A stretch of DNA of 36,596 nucleotides from Acidobacteriota bacterium (GTDB lineage Bacteria; Acidobacteriota; Terriglobia; Terriglobales; Acidobacteriaceae). Position 1 is the stretch's first letter; each line of letters begins with the position of its first letter. The notes under the pieces were generated by a model. The model did no database searches. It saw nothing but the letters and a program-made list of their open reading frames with translations, and was not told the origin of the DNA. Of this stretch, positions 17,079 through 25,602 are shown piece after piece. The translations under genes were made by a program, and so were the position numbers. The stretch is taken from the NCBI GenBank assembly GCA_003225005.1, contig QIAN01000087.1:1-36596 (forward strand). The letters are read 5' to 3'.

Positions 17079-17825
17079 TTAGCTGTTTCCTACCACTGTG
17101 CGCAGCTTGCCGGGCAAGAAATGGTACGGTGGCCAAGGGCCGCTGATCGCCACTTCACAGTTTTTCAGCTGCTTGGCGGCGGTGGTGTAGCGATTCTGGT
17201 ATTTTTCTACCGACTTGGAATCGATCAAGTGGGCGATGTCAATGAGCATGCCTGCGGGAGCGACCTTCTTGCAACTGACTTCTTCTTCGAGAGGATTGAA
17301 AAGCTTGTGCACCTGCACTGAGAGCGCACGGGCCTTAGTCTGGCGCTCGCGCTCGCGGGAAGCCTTCACCCGTAGCTTGGACAGATAGTCGCCGCCCACG
17401 GTGTCGGGAAGCTCAACGTCGATCATGGCCTCTCGTAGGGAACCGTCGCGCACGACCAGCTTAATGTGCATTTCCGACTTCCCACGCAGCCTTTCAACAC
17501 TTATTCCGAAAGCTCGGCGGTTGACCCGAACGGCCTGTCGCAGAGCGTCGTCGGTGTCGAAAATCGTCCCGAAACGGAACGGCAAAACCGTCGAGTTACG
17601 AAAGCAGCCACTGATCACCCGCGCATGATCGATCGCTGCTTTCTGGTCGAGCTCGCCTATGGTGTGGTCGTATTCGCTCACGATCACGGCAAACTCACCA
17701 CTGGGATAGCTGAGAACCGCAGCCCCATTGACTCCTTGCACGCCCTCGATCAAGAAGGGGCGCCGGGTGCGGGTTCCATTAGGGAGGGATTGATGCTCGG
17801 TAAGACAGTACGCGTACCACGCCAT
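17079..17825 (-). CDS. GvpL/GvpF-family protein (orphan)
   Basis: The 248-residue protein has the hallmarks of the gas-vesicle accessory family GvpF/GvpL: the start MAWYAYCLTEHQ, FAVIVSEYDHTIGE, the segment STVLPFRFGTIFDTDDALRQ, SEMHIKLVV and the C-terminal CEVAISGPWPPYHFL. GvpF/L proteins are known to contact the GvpA shell protein during gas-vesicle assembly. No GvpA, GvpN, GvpK or other vesicle gene lies in the window; the neighbours are a small membrane protein and aroDE. It may therefore belong to a separate function of the family. The start ATG at 17825 agrees with the family's usual N terminus. Confidence 0.88.
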   Translation of the reverse strand: MAWYAYCLTEHQSLPNGTRTRRPFLIEGVQGVNGAAVLSYPSGEFAVIVSEYDHTIGELDQKAAIDHARVISGCFRNSTVLPFRFGTIFDTDDALRQAVRVNRRAFGISVERLRGKSEMHIKLVVRDGSLREAMIDVELPDTVGGDYLSKLRVKASRERERQTKARALSVQVHKLFNPLEEEVSCKKVAPAGMLIDIAHLIDSKSVEKYQNRYTTAAKQLKNCEVAISGPWPPYHFLPGKLRTVVGNS

Positions 17826-18022
17826 GTTGAACTCTCCGAACCGGGACGGAGGCGGACCTAGCCGACTCTCGAGTTTTTCGCCAAAGCTGAAGTACTAGTT
17901 AGTCTGGAAGTAAGAAACGGGCGGTACAGGGTCATGGGCGCTTTCCCATCGGCGCCCGTTCACATATTACTTCGGGTCGTAGGGAAAATGCAACTTTTTC
18001 GTGGCACGATGCATCGGCGGGG

Positions 18023-19585
18023 TTACTTTTTCACAGGCGCGGATTTGGCGGCGCGCTCTTGCAAGGCCAATAATACCGTCCGAAGCATCTCGTCCCCAGG
18101 GGCTGGTTTACCGGTCCAGATCTCGAATTGACGCGCCGCCTGTTGAACGAACATCTCGATTCCGGGGATGACCTGTGCTCCTCGCTCCCGAGCTAGCTTC
18201 AGCAGCCGCGTTTCGGCTGGATCATAAATCATATCAAAGACATAGCGGGCATTGATCTCATGCTCTTGCAATGGTGTCTCACGCGTGTTACCCATGCCCA
18301 CCGGGGTGGCGTTGACGATCACGTCGAAACTCAGCTTCTTCAAGTCTGCACGCTTTACCGTGCGGGCCCGGGCTTGGCGAGCCAGCTTCTTGGCAGGACC
18401 GGTGGTCCGGTTCAAGATATAGACCTCGCAGCCGCGTTCCTTCAAACCGAACACCGCCGCCCGCGCCGCGCCTCCCGCTCCGAGAACAAGGATCTTCGCG
18501 CCTTCTAGGGTGGGAAGCCTGCGCTCGAGTGGCCGCACTACTCCCGCCGCGTCGGTGTTGAAGCCGTACAGCTTGCCGTCCTGGGCGCGTACCACGGTGT
18601 TGCAAGCCCCGATTTTTGTGGTGTGGGAGTCAGTGTTGTCCAAATGCTTCAGAATTGCTTCCTTGTACGGCATGGTGACGCTTATTCCATGTAGGGGAAT
18701 TCCGCGGATGCAGGTGAGCAGGTCCTTGAGCGTTTTGGCATGCAGAGTGAGATAGACGGCATTGACGTTTTCCCGCCGGAACGCAGCATTCATGATCGCC
18801 GGAGAGAGTGAATGGACCACGGGGTCGCCGGCGACGCCGTAGACCCTTGTCGCCGCGTCCACCTGTTCAATTCGGTAAAGATTCCGCAATTCTTGCGCCG
18901 TCACCTGCCCGGGAGCGGTCTTTTCATCGGGGCTGAGGGCAGCGAAAGTGAAGACGCTGCCGGCACGCACTCCCAGCACTCGGCTGATGATGCCTTGTTC
19001 TCCCATGCATATACCGATCAAGGAATGCTTGTCACTCTCCTTCGCCAGAAACCTGATCATGGTGACATTGTCGGACAGGGTCGTGGCTGTCGAAACGATT
19101 TTGTGGAAGTCTGCCTGGACGGCCAGCATTTTTTGGAGCTTCTCGTCGAGCTTCTTGGTGCCCCGGAAATCGTGGAAAGATAGGATCAGCGCAGACCGCG
19201 CCCTCAGCTTTTGCACCTGCGCCGGTTTACTCTTGATGGCGGTTTGCAGTGCAACGTCCAGTAGTTGACAGCCAGCGCCCGATGCCTTCGCCAGAATGTC
19301 CAATTCGGAGGCCATCGATCCGCGGAACCTGCCTCCGGCTACCGTACGGCGGCAAGTTGCAATGACCACCGTGTCGGGGTGCGACTCCATGAATGCTTTA
19401 ATTTTCGGAATCGCCAAACCAGGTTTGGCAAGATAGTCCAACCTAAACTCAAGAAAGGGGTTATCGCGAACCAGCGCCTCCGCCTTTTCCATCATCTCGC
19501 TGGCATCGGCTCCAGTCACCGCCACGCAAACCCGCGGCATACGCAGGGGAAGCAGCCGGGGAGTGTAGGTTGGGGCAGAGCTCAT
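18023..19585 (-). CDS. aroDE: Bifunctional 3-dehydroquinate dehydratase (type I) / shikimate dehydrogenase
   Basis: One 520-residue chain carries two consecutive steps of the shikimate pathway. The N-terminal half (about 15-235) is a type I dehydroquinase with the Schiff-base Lys162 (HKIVSTATT), the general-base His138 (ILSFHDF), Arg202 and Gln227. The C-terminal half (about 247-505) is shikimate dehydrogenase: HSLSP (258-262), Lys308 in TMPYKEA, ACNTVV, Asp345 in GFNTDAAGV, the NADP loop GAGGAARA (about 369-376), NRT near 391-393, and GIEMFVQQAARQFEIWTG at the end. The arrangement is the same as in plant DHQ-SDH and in some Acidobacteriota, Planctomycetota and Chlamydiae. All listed catalytic residues are in place, so both activities are expected. 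Confidence 0.96.
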   Translation of the reverse strand: MSSAPTYTPRLLPLRMPRVCVAVTGADASEMMEKAEALVRDNPFLEFRLDYLAKPGLAIPKIKAFMESHPDTVVIATCRRTVAGGRFRGSMASELDILAKASGAGCQLLDVALQTAIKSKPAQVQKLRARSALILSFHDFRGTKKLDEKLQKMLAVQADFHKIVSTATTLSDNVTMIRFLAKESDKHSLIGICMGEQGIISRVLGVRAGSVFTFAALSPDEKTAPGQVTAQELRNLYRIEQVDAATRVYGVAGDPVVHSLSPAIMNAAFRRENVNAVYLTLHAKTLKDLLTCIRGIPLHGISVTMPYKEAILKHLDNTDSHTTKIGACNTVVRAQDGKLYGFNTDAAGVVRPLERRLPTLEGAKILVLGAGGAARAAVFGLKERGCEVYILNRTTGPAKKLARQARARTVKRADLKKLSFDVIVNATPVGMGNTRETPLQEHEINARYVFDMIYDPAETRLLKLARERGAQVIPGIEMFVQQAARQFEIWTGKPAPGDEMLRTVLLALQERAAKSAPVKK

Positions 19586-19805
19586 GAGTTTTGTTCTCGT
19601 TGGTCCGGCGCGACATATTACAGGGGCCTAAATATAGATGCAACAACCGATTAACGGACTTGACGAAAAAACTTTCGGCGAAGCCTGGACAACACCCTCG
19701 TAACCTTGACCCTTGTATGTCCCCTTGTTACCTTCCGGCTATACCCTTTCTTTATCTAGCATTTGACGGGGAAGGGACGGTTTCGGGTCTCTTCTCGGAG
19801 GTAAC

Positions 19806-20771
19806 ATGAAGAAAACAGGATTGTTATTGCTGTTAATCGCAACGGCCGGGTGGGGGCAATCGAGTGCCGAGGGCGCCGCGGTCGATCAGGCCACCCCGGA
19901 GGGAACGGTGGTGACTTCGGCGAGCTTTCCCACCGTACGCTACCAGACCCCCACTTATGCTGATCTGTACTGTGCGGGCTTCATCACCAAGCAGACTTTG
20001 CCCGATGCGAACTTTGTTGCCGGCGGATTGCATACCCCCGGAACGACCAAGTTCGTCAAGGGAGACCTGGTCTATCTCGAAGGCTCAGGATATACCGCCG
20101 GGGCGCAATACGAAATTGTTCGCGCACTGCGCGACATCAACGAGTACGAAATGTATCCCGGCGAGAAAAAGACCCTGAAAGCCACGGGTCAGCCCTATGA
20201 AGAGGTTGGGCGCGTGCGCATTATTGATACCCGGAATAGTCACTCAGTGGTCGCGCAGATTGAATATGATTGCGATCCCGTTAATCCGGGCGACACCGCG
20301 ATTCCATTTGCAGAAAAGTCCACACTGAGTTTTCATTCGCCGGTGCACTTTGACAGGTTCCTTCCCGCGAGCAACAAACTTTCAGGGCGCATCGTGATGG
20401 GGAAAGATTTCGATGCTACGATGGGCACAGGACAGAAGGTCTACATCAATGTGGGCGCTAATCAGGGAGTGAAGGTGGGCGACTATTTCCGGGCTCTGCG
20501 TTCTTATGAGACGGCCTTGGGAGATCCTGTCGACTCGCTCTCATTTAAGGCATCCACCGCTGAAGACACCCAGAAGAGACAGCCTTCGATCGATCCACAC
20601 ATGTTCACCAAGTCCAATGGACCGATAATTCACGTGCGCGATCTGCCCCGGCGGGGTGTGGGTGAGATTGTTGTAATTGGCGTTACCCCCACCACAGCCA
20701 CCGGCATGATTGTCTTTGCCCTGGAAGACGTTCATGCGGGCGATGGCGTGGAGATGGACGAGGTGCAATAG
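19806..20771 (+). CDS. Secreted protein of unknown function
   Basis: This 321-residue protein has a Sec signal peptide (MKKTGLLLLLIATAGWGQ) and an excellent ribosome-binding site (GGAGGTAAC just before the ATG). The mature part reads as beta-rich, with two weakly similar modules: FVKGDLVYLEG-type and GQKVYINVGANQGVKVGDYFRALRSYE. The latter phrase resembles the beta-barrel modules of FlgT-C-like or curli-associated proteins, where a GxxGVxVGD turn recurs; this is only a resemblance. Two cysteines (CAGF and YDCDP) could form a disulfide. It is transcribed alone and ends in a bidirectional terminator. Function is not known. Confidence 0.82.
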   Translation: MKKTGLLLLLIATAGWGQSSAEGAAVDQATPEGTVVTSASFPTVRYQTPTYADLYCAGFITKQTLPDANFVAGGLHTPGTTKFVKGDLVYLEGSGYTAGAQYEIVRALRDINEYEMYPGEKKTLKATGQPYEEVGRVRIIDTRNSHSVVAQIEYDCDPVNPGDTAIPFAEKSTLSFHSPVHFDRFLPASNKLSGRIVMGKDFDATMGTGQKVYINVGANQGVKVGDYFRALRSYETALGDPVDSLSFKASTAEDTQKRQPSIDPHMFTKSNGPIIHVRDLPRRGVGEIVVIGVTPTTATGMIVFALEDVHAGDGVEMDEVQ

Positions 20772-20800
20772 ATTTTAGCAAGCGAGGTTGACGTATTCGG

Positions 20801-20835
20801 AAAAACCGGGGACGGGAAACCGTCGCCGGTTTTTT
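20801..20835. terminator. Bidirectional intrinsic terminator
   Basis: AAAAACCGG (20801-20809) and CCGGTTTTT (20826-20834) enclose an inner GACGG/CCGTC stem with GAAA loop. The hairpin is followed by a T-run on the plus strand and also on the minus strand. It separates the convergent secreted-protein gene and the AMMECR1 gene. Confidence 0.92.
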
Positions 20836-20852
20836 GTTGAGTTGAGCGGCAT

Positions 20853-21509
20853 TCAAGTGAGCGCGTTCTTATCCCCAAAAACCTCGGCAGTGAAGGCCTC
20901 GATGACTGCTCCCTTTTGCCACGCATCTAGCGGCAAGCCCGCTTTACGGCAAGTTTGCTCGAGGAAAGTTGCCCGATCCCAACCATGTTCGACAGGCACT
21001 TGCGGCAGAAGCAATCCGCGACTGCCATGCATACTGATCAGCAGCCCGTGACGGCCAATTTCCACGGCGTCGGCAAGAATTGGCCGGGGAGGTGAAAGGA
21101 TACTGAGTTCAACTTGCAACTCATGCGCTTCTTCTCTGGTCACGGGCTGGAAGCGAGTGTCGTCAAATGCTGCAGCGCGTGCCGTTTCTGCGACAGTACG
21201 ATAAATCGAGCTGGTCGCCAGCACATACCCGACGCATCCGCGCAATGCGGCGTTCGAATAAACCGAAGTGAAAGCTCCCCGCGGCTCGGCCAGGTGTGGC
21301 GTGGGCGGATCAAGGCAGATTTTCCGGCGATCCAGCGCGGAAAGGATCGACTCATGCGCCAGCCGCAGCAATACTGCGCGTTCTTCGCCAGAAAACTCGT
21401 TGCCTGCAGACTCGCAACGGCAAGGCTCGGAGCCAGTGAACCCTACGCCCGCAGTCGTCGGATTGAAACTGTCCGGAGCAGAAGACGGATTACGTGGTGG
21501 TGGCAACAT
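20853..21509 (-). CDS. AMMECR1-domain protein (AmmeMemoRadiSam system protein A)
   Basis: The 218-residue protein carries the AMMECR1 fold: RGAFTSVYSNAALRGCVGYV (about residues 75-95, the family's RGC-G motif), AETARAAAFDDTRFQPVTREE, LQVELSILSPPRPI and GLLLPQVPVEHGWDRATFLEQTCRKAGLPLDAW. The internal ATG at 21509 was chosen because it removes a long non-conserved extension; it still overlaps the end of pgsA by 20 bases, suggesting coupling. The family's usual partners, a MEMO1-like protein and a radical-SAM enzyme, are not in this window. The biochemical role is not established. Confidence 0.9.
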   Translation of the reverse strand: MLPPPRNPSSAPDSFNPTTAGVGFTGSEPCRCESAGNEFSGEERAVLLRLAHESILSALDRRKICLDPPTPHLAEPRGAFTSVYSNAALRGCVGYVLATSSIYRTVAETARAAAFDDTRFQPVTREEAHELQVELSILSPPRPILADAVEIGRHGLLISMHGSRGLLLPQVPVEHGWDRATFLEQTCRKAGLPLDAWQKGAVIEAFTAEVFGDKNALT

Positions 21510-22164
21510 CGCGGTCAGATTGCTGCGGCGCTGGCTTTCTGCGCCGGCTGAGGACAAAGGCACGGCGCTGGCGCTTGACTACACGCCGATCGATTCTCGA
21601 CCAAAAAGCGGCGAAATAATCGACGGCCGAGACCATGGAAACGCAAACCATGAACCATATCGCCAGATATGCGATCCAGTGAATCGGGAATACGAGGTTG
21701 CCATAAACCGGCCACTCCTTCCAGCGATGGTCCAGAATTACAGCGACCACGGAGACGATCTGCACCACCATCTTGAACTTTCCCAAGTCGCTGGCTTCGA
21801 TGGTAAAGCCCTCGGAGGCAGCGATGGAGCGCAGGCCACTTACCAAGAATTCGCGTCCAATGATGACCACGGCGATCCATGCCGGTACCAGACTGGGATT
21901 AAACTGCACTAGCGTAACGAAGGCAGCCGCGATCAGGAGCTTGTCGGCCAGGGGGTCGAGCAGGATACCCATGGTTGTGATCTGCCCGCGCCTGCGCGCG
22001 AGATAGCCGTCGATACCGTCTGTCATGGATGCGGCAATAAATAGTGCCGAGGCTAGAAGCTCCTTGCTGCCGTTTTCGGTGCTGAAATGACTGCCGGAAA
22101 GGATCCAGATCAGCAGGGGAATGCTGAAAATGCGGATCAACGTTATGGAGTTGGGTAGATTCAC
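21490..22164 (-). CDS. pgsA: CDP-diacylglycerol-glycerol-3-phosphate 3-phosphatidyltransferase
   Basis: PgsA makes phosphatidylglycerol phosphate from CDP-diacylglycerol and glycerol 3-phosphate in the inner membrane. The diagnostic CDP-alcohol phosphotransferase motif D-G-x2-A-R-x8-G-x3-D-x3-D is complete: DGIDGYLARRR followed by GILLDPLADK, around residues 49-75. The start MNLPNSITLIRIFSIPLLI is typical. Several membrane helices follow. The last 30 residues are basic and unconserved (RRVVKRQRRAFVLSRRRK), longer than usual. The TAA lies inside the start of the AMMECR1 gene. Confidence 0.95.
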   Translation of the reverse strand: MNLPNSITLIRIFSIPLLIWILSGSHFSTENGSKELLASALFIAASMTDGIDGYLARRRGQITTMGILLDPLADKLLIAAAFVTLVQFNPSLVPAWIAVVIIGREFLVSGLRSIAASEGFTIEASDLGKFKMVVQIVSVVAVILDHRWKEWPVYGNLVFPIHWIAYLAIWFMVCVSMVSAVDYFAAFWSRIDRRVVKRQRRAFVLSRRRKPAPQQSDRDVATTT

Positions 22165-22388
22165 TACAGCCCACGAAAAGTGTCCGGCGACGCCGGAAGA
22201 CCTGCTTGATTATCCTCCACGGCAGGAGGGAACGCAATGCAAGGAATGGAACCTTATGGAACCTTAGGGCAGGTGTATTTCACGCGTGTGTCGGGGTGGG
22301 AGAGGGCCGGCTTCAGGCTGAATCGCTATCCCGGAATCTAGTCATTCCTGCGACGGCTTTGGCCAACCATCCCTTCGACGCAATTGAA

Positions 22389-22766
22389 CTATTTAGGGGA
22401 AGCCGGGGCCATCCCGGTCGCCTTCGGCTGCTTCGCGATGATTTTCTCTTTGATTTTGTCGTACGTTGCCCGGGGAATGATGTTTTTGTGCACCAAATCC
22501 AGCTTGCTGCGATAGGGGCGCCCGTCGATGATCTTCTGCGAATAGGCGTCCCCGATGCCGGGAAGTGTCTTGAGTGGATCTTTGGGGGCAGTGTTGATAT
22601 CGAGCGGCTCGGCCGCGGGGACCGACCTGGTGGTCTGCGCCGAGGCCGGCGCCACTCCGGCACCAGGATTGGATGAAACACGCGCGGTGCTGAGTGCGCT
22701 CAACCAGCCACATGCCAGCGCGACCGCGGCGATGGTCGGAATCAAACTGGTGCGGATGGTTTTCAT
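22389..22766 (-). CDS. Secreted helix-hairpin-helix (ComEA-like) protein
   Basis: A 125-residue protein with an N-terminal signal or anchor ([20 protein letters not shown]), a low-complexity Ala/Pro/Ser linker and one helix-hairpin-helix domain ([44 protein letters not shown]) of the ComEA DNA-uptake type. The start at 22766 has a strong ribosome-binding site (GAGGAGGA) that overlaps the stop codon of the preceding gdhA gene, so the two are co-translated. Full ComEA proteins carry one or two such motifs and bind double-stranded DNA outside the membrane; a role in DNA uptake is inference. Confidence 0.85.
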   Translation of the reverse strand: MKTIRTSLIPTIAAVALACGWLSALSTARVSSNPGAGVAPASAQTTRSVPAAEPLDINTAPKDPLKTLPGIGDAYSQKIIDGRPYRSKLDLVHKNIIPRATYDKIKEKIIAKQPKATGMAPASPK

Positions 22767-22776
22767 CGAGTCCTCC

Positions 22777-24054
22777 TCAGGCGTAAATGCCGCGCTGGCG
22801 GATGGTGTAAGCCACGCGATCAATCGCCAGCATGTATGCCGCAATGCGATTATTGACCTGGTGGGTCTCCGCATAGCGGACGACGTCTTCGAAGGACGAC
22901 TTCATGATGGTATCGAGCTGCTCGTTGACCACAGATTCCTTCCAGAAGTAGCCCTGCCGGTCCTGAACCCACTCGAAGTACGAGGTGGTCACGCCGCCGG
23001 CGTTGGCCAAAATATCGGGGATCACGAATACCTTTTTTTCGGCCAGCACATCATCTGCAGCCGAAGTCGTGGGTCCGTTCGCGCCCTCGGCCAGGATGCG
23101 GCATTTTACGCGATCCACGTTGCGAGTCGTGATGACGTTCTCCGTGGCTGCCGGAATCAGAATTTCGCACTCGGCGGTCAGCAGCTCAGCGGGATCGTAA
23201 CTTTCCGCGCCGGGGAACCGGTGGATCGTGCCGTGCTTCTGGCGGTATTCGGAGAGCGCCCGCAAGTCAATGCCGGTCTTGTGGTAAAGGCCTCCACCCA
23301 CTTCGGCGATGCCAATCACTTTGTACCCGGCTTCGTACATCAGCAGAGCAGCGTTAGAACCCACGTTGCCGAAGCCTTGCACGATGACCCGACTGCCCTC
23401 GCGCGACAAACCCAGCTTCTTGATGGCCTCGTCGCACACGATCATTACTCCGCGGCCTGTGGCTTCACGGCGGCCGCGGGAGCCGCCAATGTTGATGGGC
23501 TTTCCCGTGACTACGGCAGTCACCGTCTGGCGCATGTGCATAGAGTATGTGTCCATCATCCATGCCATGACTTGTTCGTTGGTATTTACATCCGGGGCGG
23601 GGACGTCTTTCTCAGGGCCGATGAATTCAATCAGTTCAGCGGTGTAGCGCCGTGTCATGCGCTCGAGCTCGCCCATCGACATCTTGTGTGGATCGCAAAT
23701 GACCCCGCCCTTGGCGCCTCCAAAAGGGATATTGACCACAGCGCATTTCCAGGTCATCCAGCTGGCCAGTGCGCGTATTTCATCGAGCGTCACATCAGGC
23801 GAGTAGCGGATCCCGCCTTTGGCCGGACCGCGCGCGATCGAATGCTGTACCCGAAAGCCAGTGAAAACTTCAAGATGGCCATCGTCCATCTGCACCGGTA
23901 TGTAAACGGTGAGTTCGCGGTTGGGATAACGCAACACGCGCCACAATCCCTCATCCAGGTTGAGCTTCTGAGCGGCCAGATCAAACCGCGCACGTTGTGA
24001 TTCCCATGGATTGCTTTCTTTGTCCACGTGGGGGGCGGTGGTTATCGTACTCAT
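22777..24054 (-). CDS. gdhA: Glutamate dehydrogenase
   Basis: GdhA interconverts glutamate and 2-oxoglutarate plus ammonia. The 425-residue protein is a hexameric-type enzyme with the substrate-binding lysines Lys79 (GPAKGGIRY) and Lys103 (WMTWKCAVV), the catalytic Lys115 (FGGAKGG), [10 protein letters not shown] with the essential Asp and the dinucleotide-binding motif [11 protein letters not shown]. The co-factor acidic residue after the second strand is in a glycine-rich region ([10 protein letters not shown]), so NAD or NADP use cannot be told. It is the first of two genes, with the ComEA-like gene 10 bases behind it. Confidence 0.97.
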   Translation of the reverse strand: MSTITTAPHVDKESNPWESQRARFDLAAQKLNLDEGLWRVLRYPNRELTVYIPVQMDDGHLEVFTGFRVQHSIARGPAKGGIRYSPDVTLDEIRALASWMTWKCAVVNIPFGGAKGGVICDPHKMSMGELERMTRRYTAELIEFIGPEKDVPAPDVNTNEQVMAWMMDTYSMHMRQTVTAVVTGKPINIGGSRGRREATGRGVMIVCDEAIKKLGLSREGSRVIVQGFGNVGSNAALLMYEAGYKVIGIAEVGGGLYHKTGIDLRALSEYRQKHGTIHRFPGAESYDPAELLTAECEILIPAATENVITTRNVDRVKCRILAEGANGPTTSAADDVLAEKKVFVIPDILANAGGVTTSYFEWVQDRQGYFWKESVVNEQLDTIMKSSFEDVVRYAETHQVNNRIAAYMLAIDRVAYTIRQRGIYA

Positions 24055-24170
24055 AAGGCTAAGGTCTCCGGAGATAAATGCGATTCAGGTGCTGGCCGAC
24101 ACCGGGCAGGCTCCCCCGGAGAGACGGGCAAACGTTCAAAAGTATAAGAGGGCCGAGACGGCGACGCAAG

Positions 24171-24215
24171 CTGGACAAGAATCAGCTGGACAAGAATCAG
24201 CTGGACACGAATCAA
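24171..24215. repeat. Three 15-bp tandem repeats upstream of gdhA
   Basis: The unit CTGGACAAGAATCAG occurs at 24171-24185 and 24186-24200, and a third, diverged copy (CTGGACACGAATCAA) at 24201-24215. It lies between gdhA and the minus-strand hydrolase gene. Confidence 0.95.
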
Positions 24216-24269
24216 TTCAGCCGAAGGAATCCCAAGAGGAAACAAAACGAGGAGCGGGATTCCAGGCAT

Positions 24270-25097
24270 CTAAATTCGGATCTCCATGCCTTCGGCCGCT
24301 GCTCTTACTTTCGGATAGTAATTGCGGGCGTCGTGCACGATCTTGTCGATGACAACGTCGGTGTGGTCGGGATCATGGTGGAAGAGCACAAGCTCTTTCG
24401 CGCCGCTTTCCATGACCACGTTGACCGCCTCGCGCCAGTGGCTATGGCCCCAGCCATGTTTTTCGGCAGCATATTCTTCAGGCAGGTATTGGGCGTCGTA
24501 GATCAGCACATCGGCTCCCTCGGCCAACTTGCGCACGCTCTTATCGAAGGCTGCGTCCCCAGGTTCATTGTCAGTGGCGTATACCAGTACGCCATCTTTC
24601 GTTTCCATCCGGAAGCCCATGCAGCCCTGAGGGTGATTGAGCCACGAGGTCTGAATTTGGACTCCGTCTTCCAAGTTCAGCCGGCCAATATCGATATCGT
24701 AAAACTTCTGTTGCGCCTGCATCTGGCTGAGATTGACGGGGAAGTAGGGGGAGGCCATCTGCTCGTCCATTACCTGCTTCAAGCTGCGGGTGCGGCTCGA
24801 GCAATGAAAAAGAAATTGGCTGTCGGCACGGTCATACAGTGGACGAAAGAATGGAATGCCTTGGATGTGGTCCCAGTGAAAGTGCGAAATGAAGACGTGA
24901 GCGGACAAGGGGAGCTTCTTCTCTCCAAATTCGTCCCGCAGTTGTTGCCCCAAAACGCGAAAGCCGGTGCCACAATCAAAAATGTACAGCTGTTCGCCGA
25001 CGCGCACCTCGACGCAGGAGGTATTGCCTCCATAGCGCATGTTTTCCGCTTGCGGGGTCGGCGTGGAACCACGCACGCCCCAAAACTTGACTCGCAT
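24270..25097 (-). CDS. Metallo-beta-lactamase-fold hydrolase
   Basis: This 275-residue protein begins with MRVKFWGVRGSTPTPQ and has the metal-binding motif HFHWDH (His72, His74, Asp76, His77), a further Asp in VYATDNEPGD, His in WGHSHW and a C-terminal His-Asp cluster (LFHHDPDHTD). The opening motif FWGVRGSTP is typical of a family related to PhnP, RNase Z and cyclic-phosphodiesterases. Two metals are expected in the active site. Substrate unknown; the class is secure. Confidence 0.92.
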   Translation of the reverse strand: MRVKFWGVRGSTPTPQAENMRYGGNTSCVEVRVGEQLYIFDCGTGFRVLGQQLRDEFGEKKLPLSAHVFISHFHWDHIQGIPFFRPLYDRADSQFLFHCSSRTRSLKQVMDEQMASPYFPVNLSQMQAQQKFYDIDIGRLNLEDGVQIQTSWLNHPQGCMGFRMETKDGVLVYATDNEPGDAAFDKSVRKLAEGADVLIYDAQYLPEEYAAEKHGWGHSHWREAVNVVMESGAKELVLFHHDPDHTDVVIDKIVHDARNYYPKVRAAAEGMEIRI

Positions 25098-25240
25098 AGG
25101 CTCCAGCCCGGTGGAAGGGCTACTAAACTTCGTATCTTCGAACCTCCGGAGGCATCCGTCAATTCATTCTCTGGTTCCCGGTTTTGCTGGGAACCGGATA
25201 CCAAGCGTGCCTGGAAAGTGCCGCGGTCCTGCGATTAGGA

Positions 25241-25465
25241 CTAGGGTTTCTCGGTTCCGCGCAAGTCTTTTGTCGCGACCGGCTGGGCCTGTTCTTTTCG
25301 AGGGACAGACTTTTTCTTCACCGCATTGGCTCGCTGCCGCTCTTGGTGACGGCGGTCATGAAATTGTTGGTCGGCGGATTGTTTCTTCATCGCTACAGCT
25401 TGACACAGATTGCCTAGCCAGGCCATATCCGCCGCGTCTCGTTTTGCCACGCGATGGGCTGGCAT
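25241..25465 (-). CDS. Possible small basic protein of unknown function
   Basis: A minus-strand frame of 74 codons starting MPAHRVAKRDAADMAWLGNL and ending in a Lys/Arg-rich, Pro-containing tail (KKKSVPRKEQ...TEKP). It lies divergently from trpE, in the otherwise gene-free 500 bases before it. The residue composition looks more protein-like than most background frames, but the ribosome-binding site is weak and no family is recognised. It may be noise. Confidence 0.3.
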   Translation of the reverse strand: MPAHRVAKRDAADMAWLGNLCQAVAMKKQSADQQFHDRRHQERQRANAVKKKSVPRKEQAQPVATKDLRGTEKP

Positions 25466-25557
25466 GGCCTGGCTGGGGGACGGACTATCTTTTGCGAAGT
25501 CTCCCCTATAATGACGGACACGCCAGCGCCGCCTGCTGCAAGCCGTATTTTGAAGCT

Positions 25558-25602
25558 GGTTCCACAAAACAAGGTTCGACGAAGCAGGGTTCAGCGAAAA
25601 AT
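25558..25602. repeat. Three diverged 15-bp tandem repeats in the trpE leader
   Basis: Units starting GGTTC repeat every 15 bases: 25558-25572, 25573-25587 and 25588-25602, with the beginning of a fourth at 25603. If trpE started upstream the repeat would encode GS(T/A)K(Q/N)-type pentapeptides. Confidence 0.85.

Noticed and set aside
22555-24000. 481-codon plus-strand frame opposite gdhA
   Set aside because: The opposite strand encodes a complete glutamate dehydrogenase; the plus frame is a GC-bias shadow with no motif.
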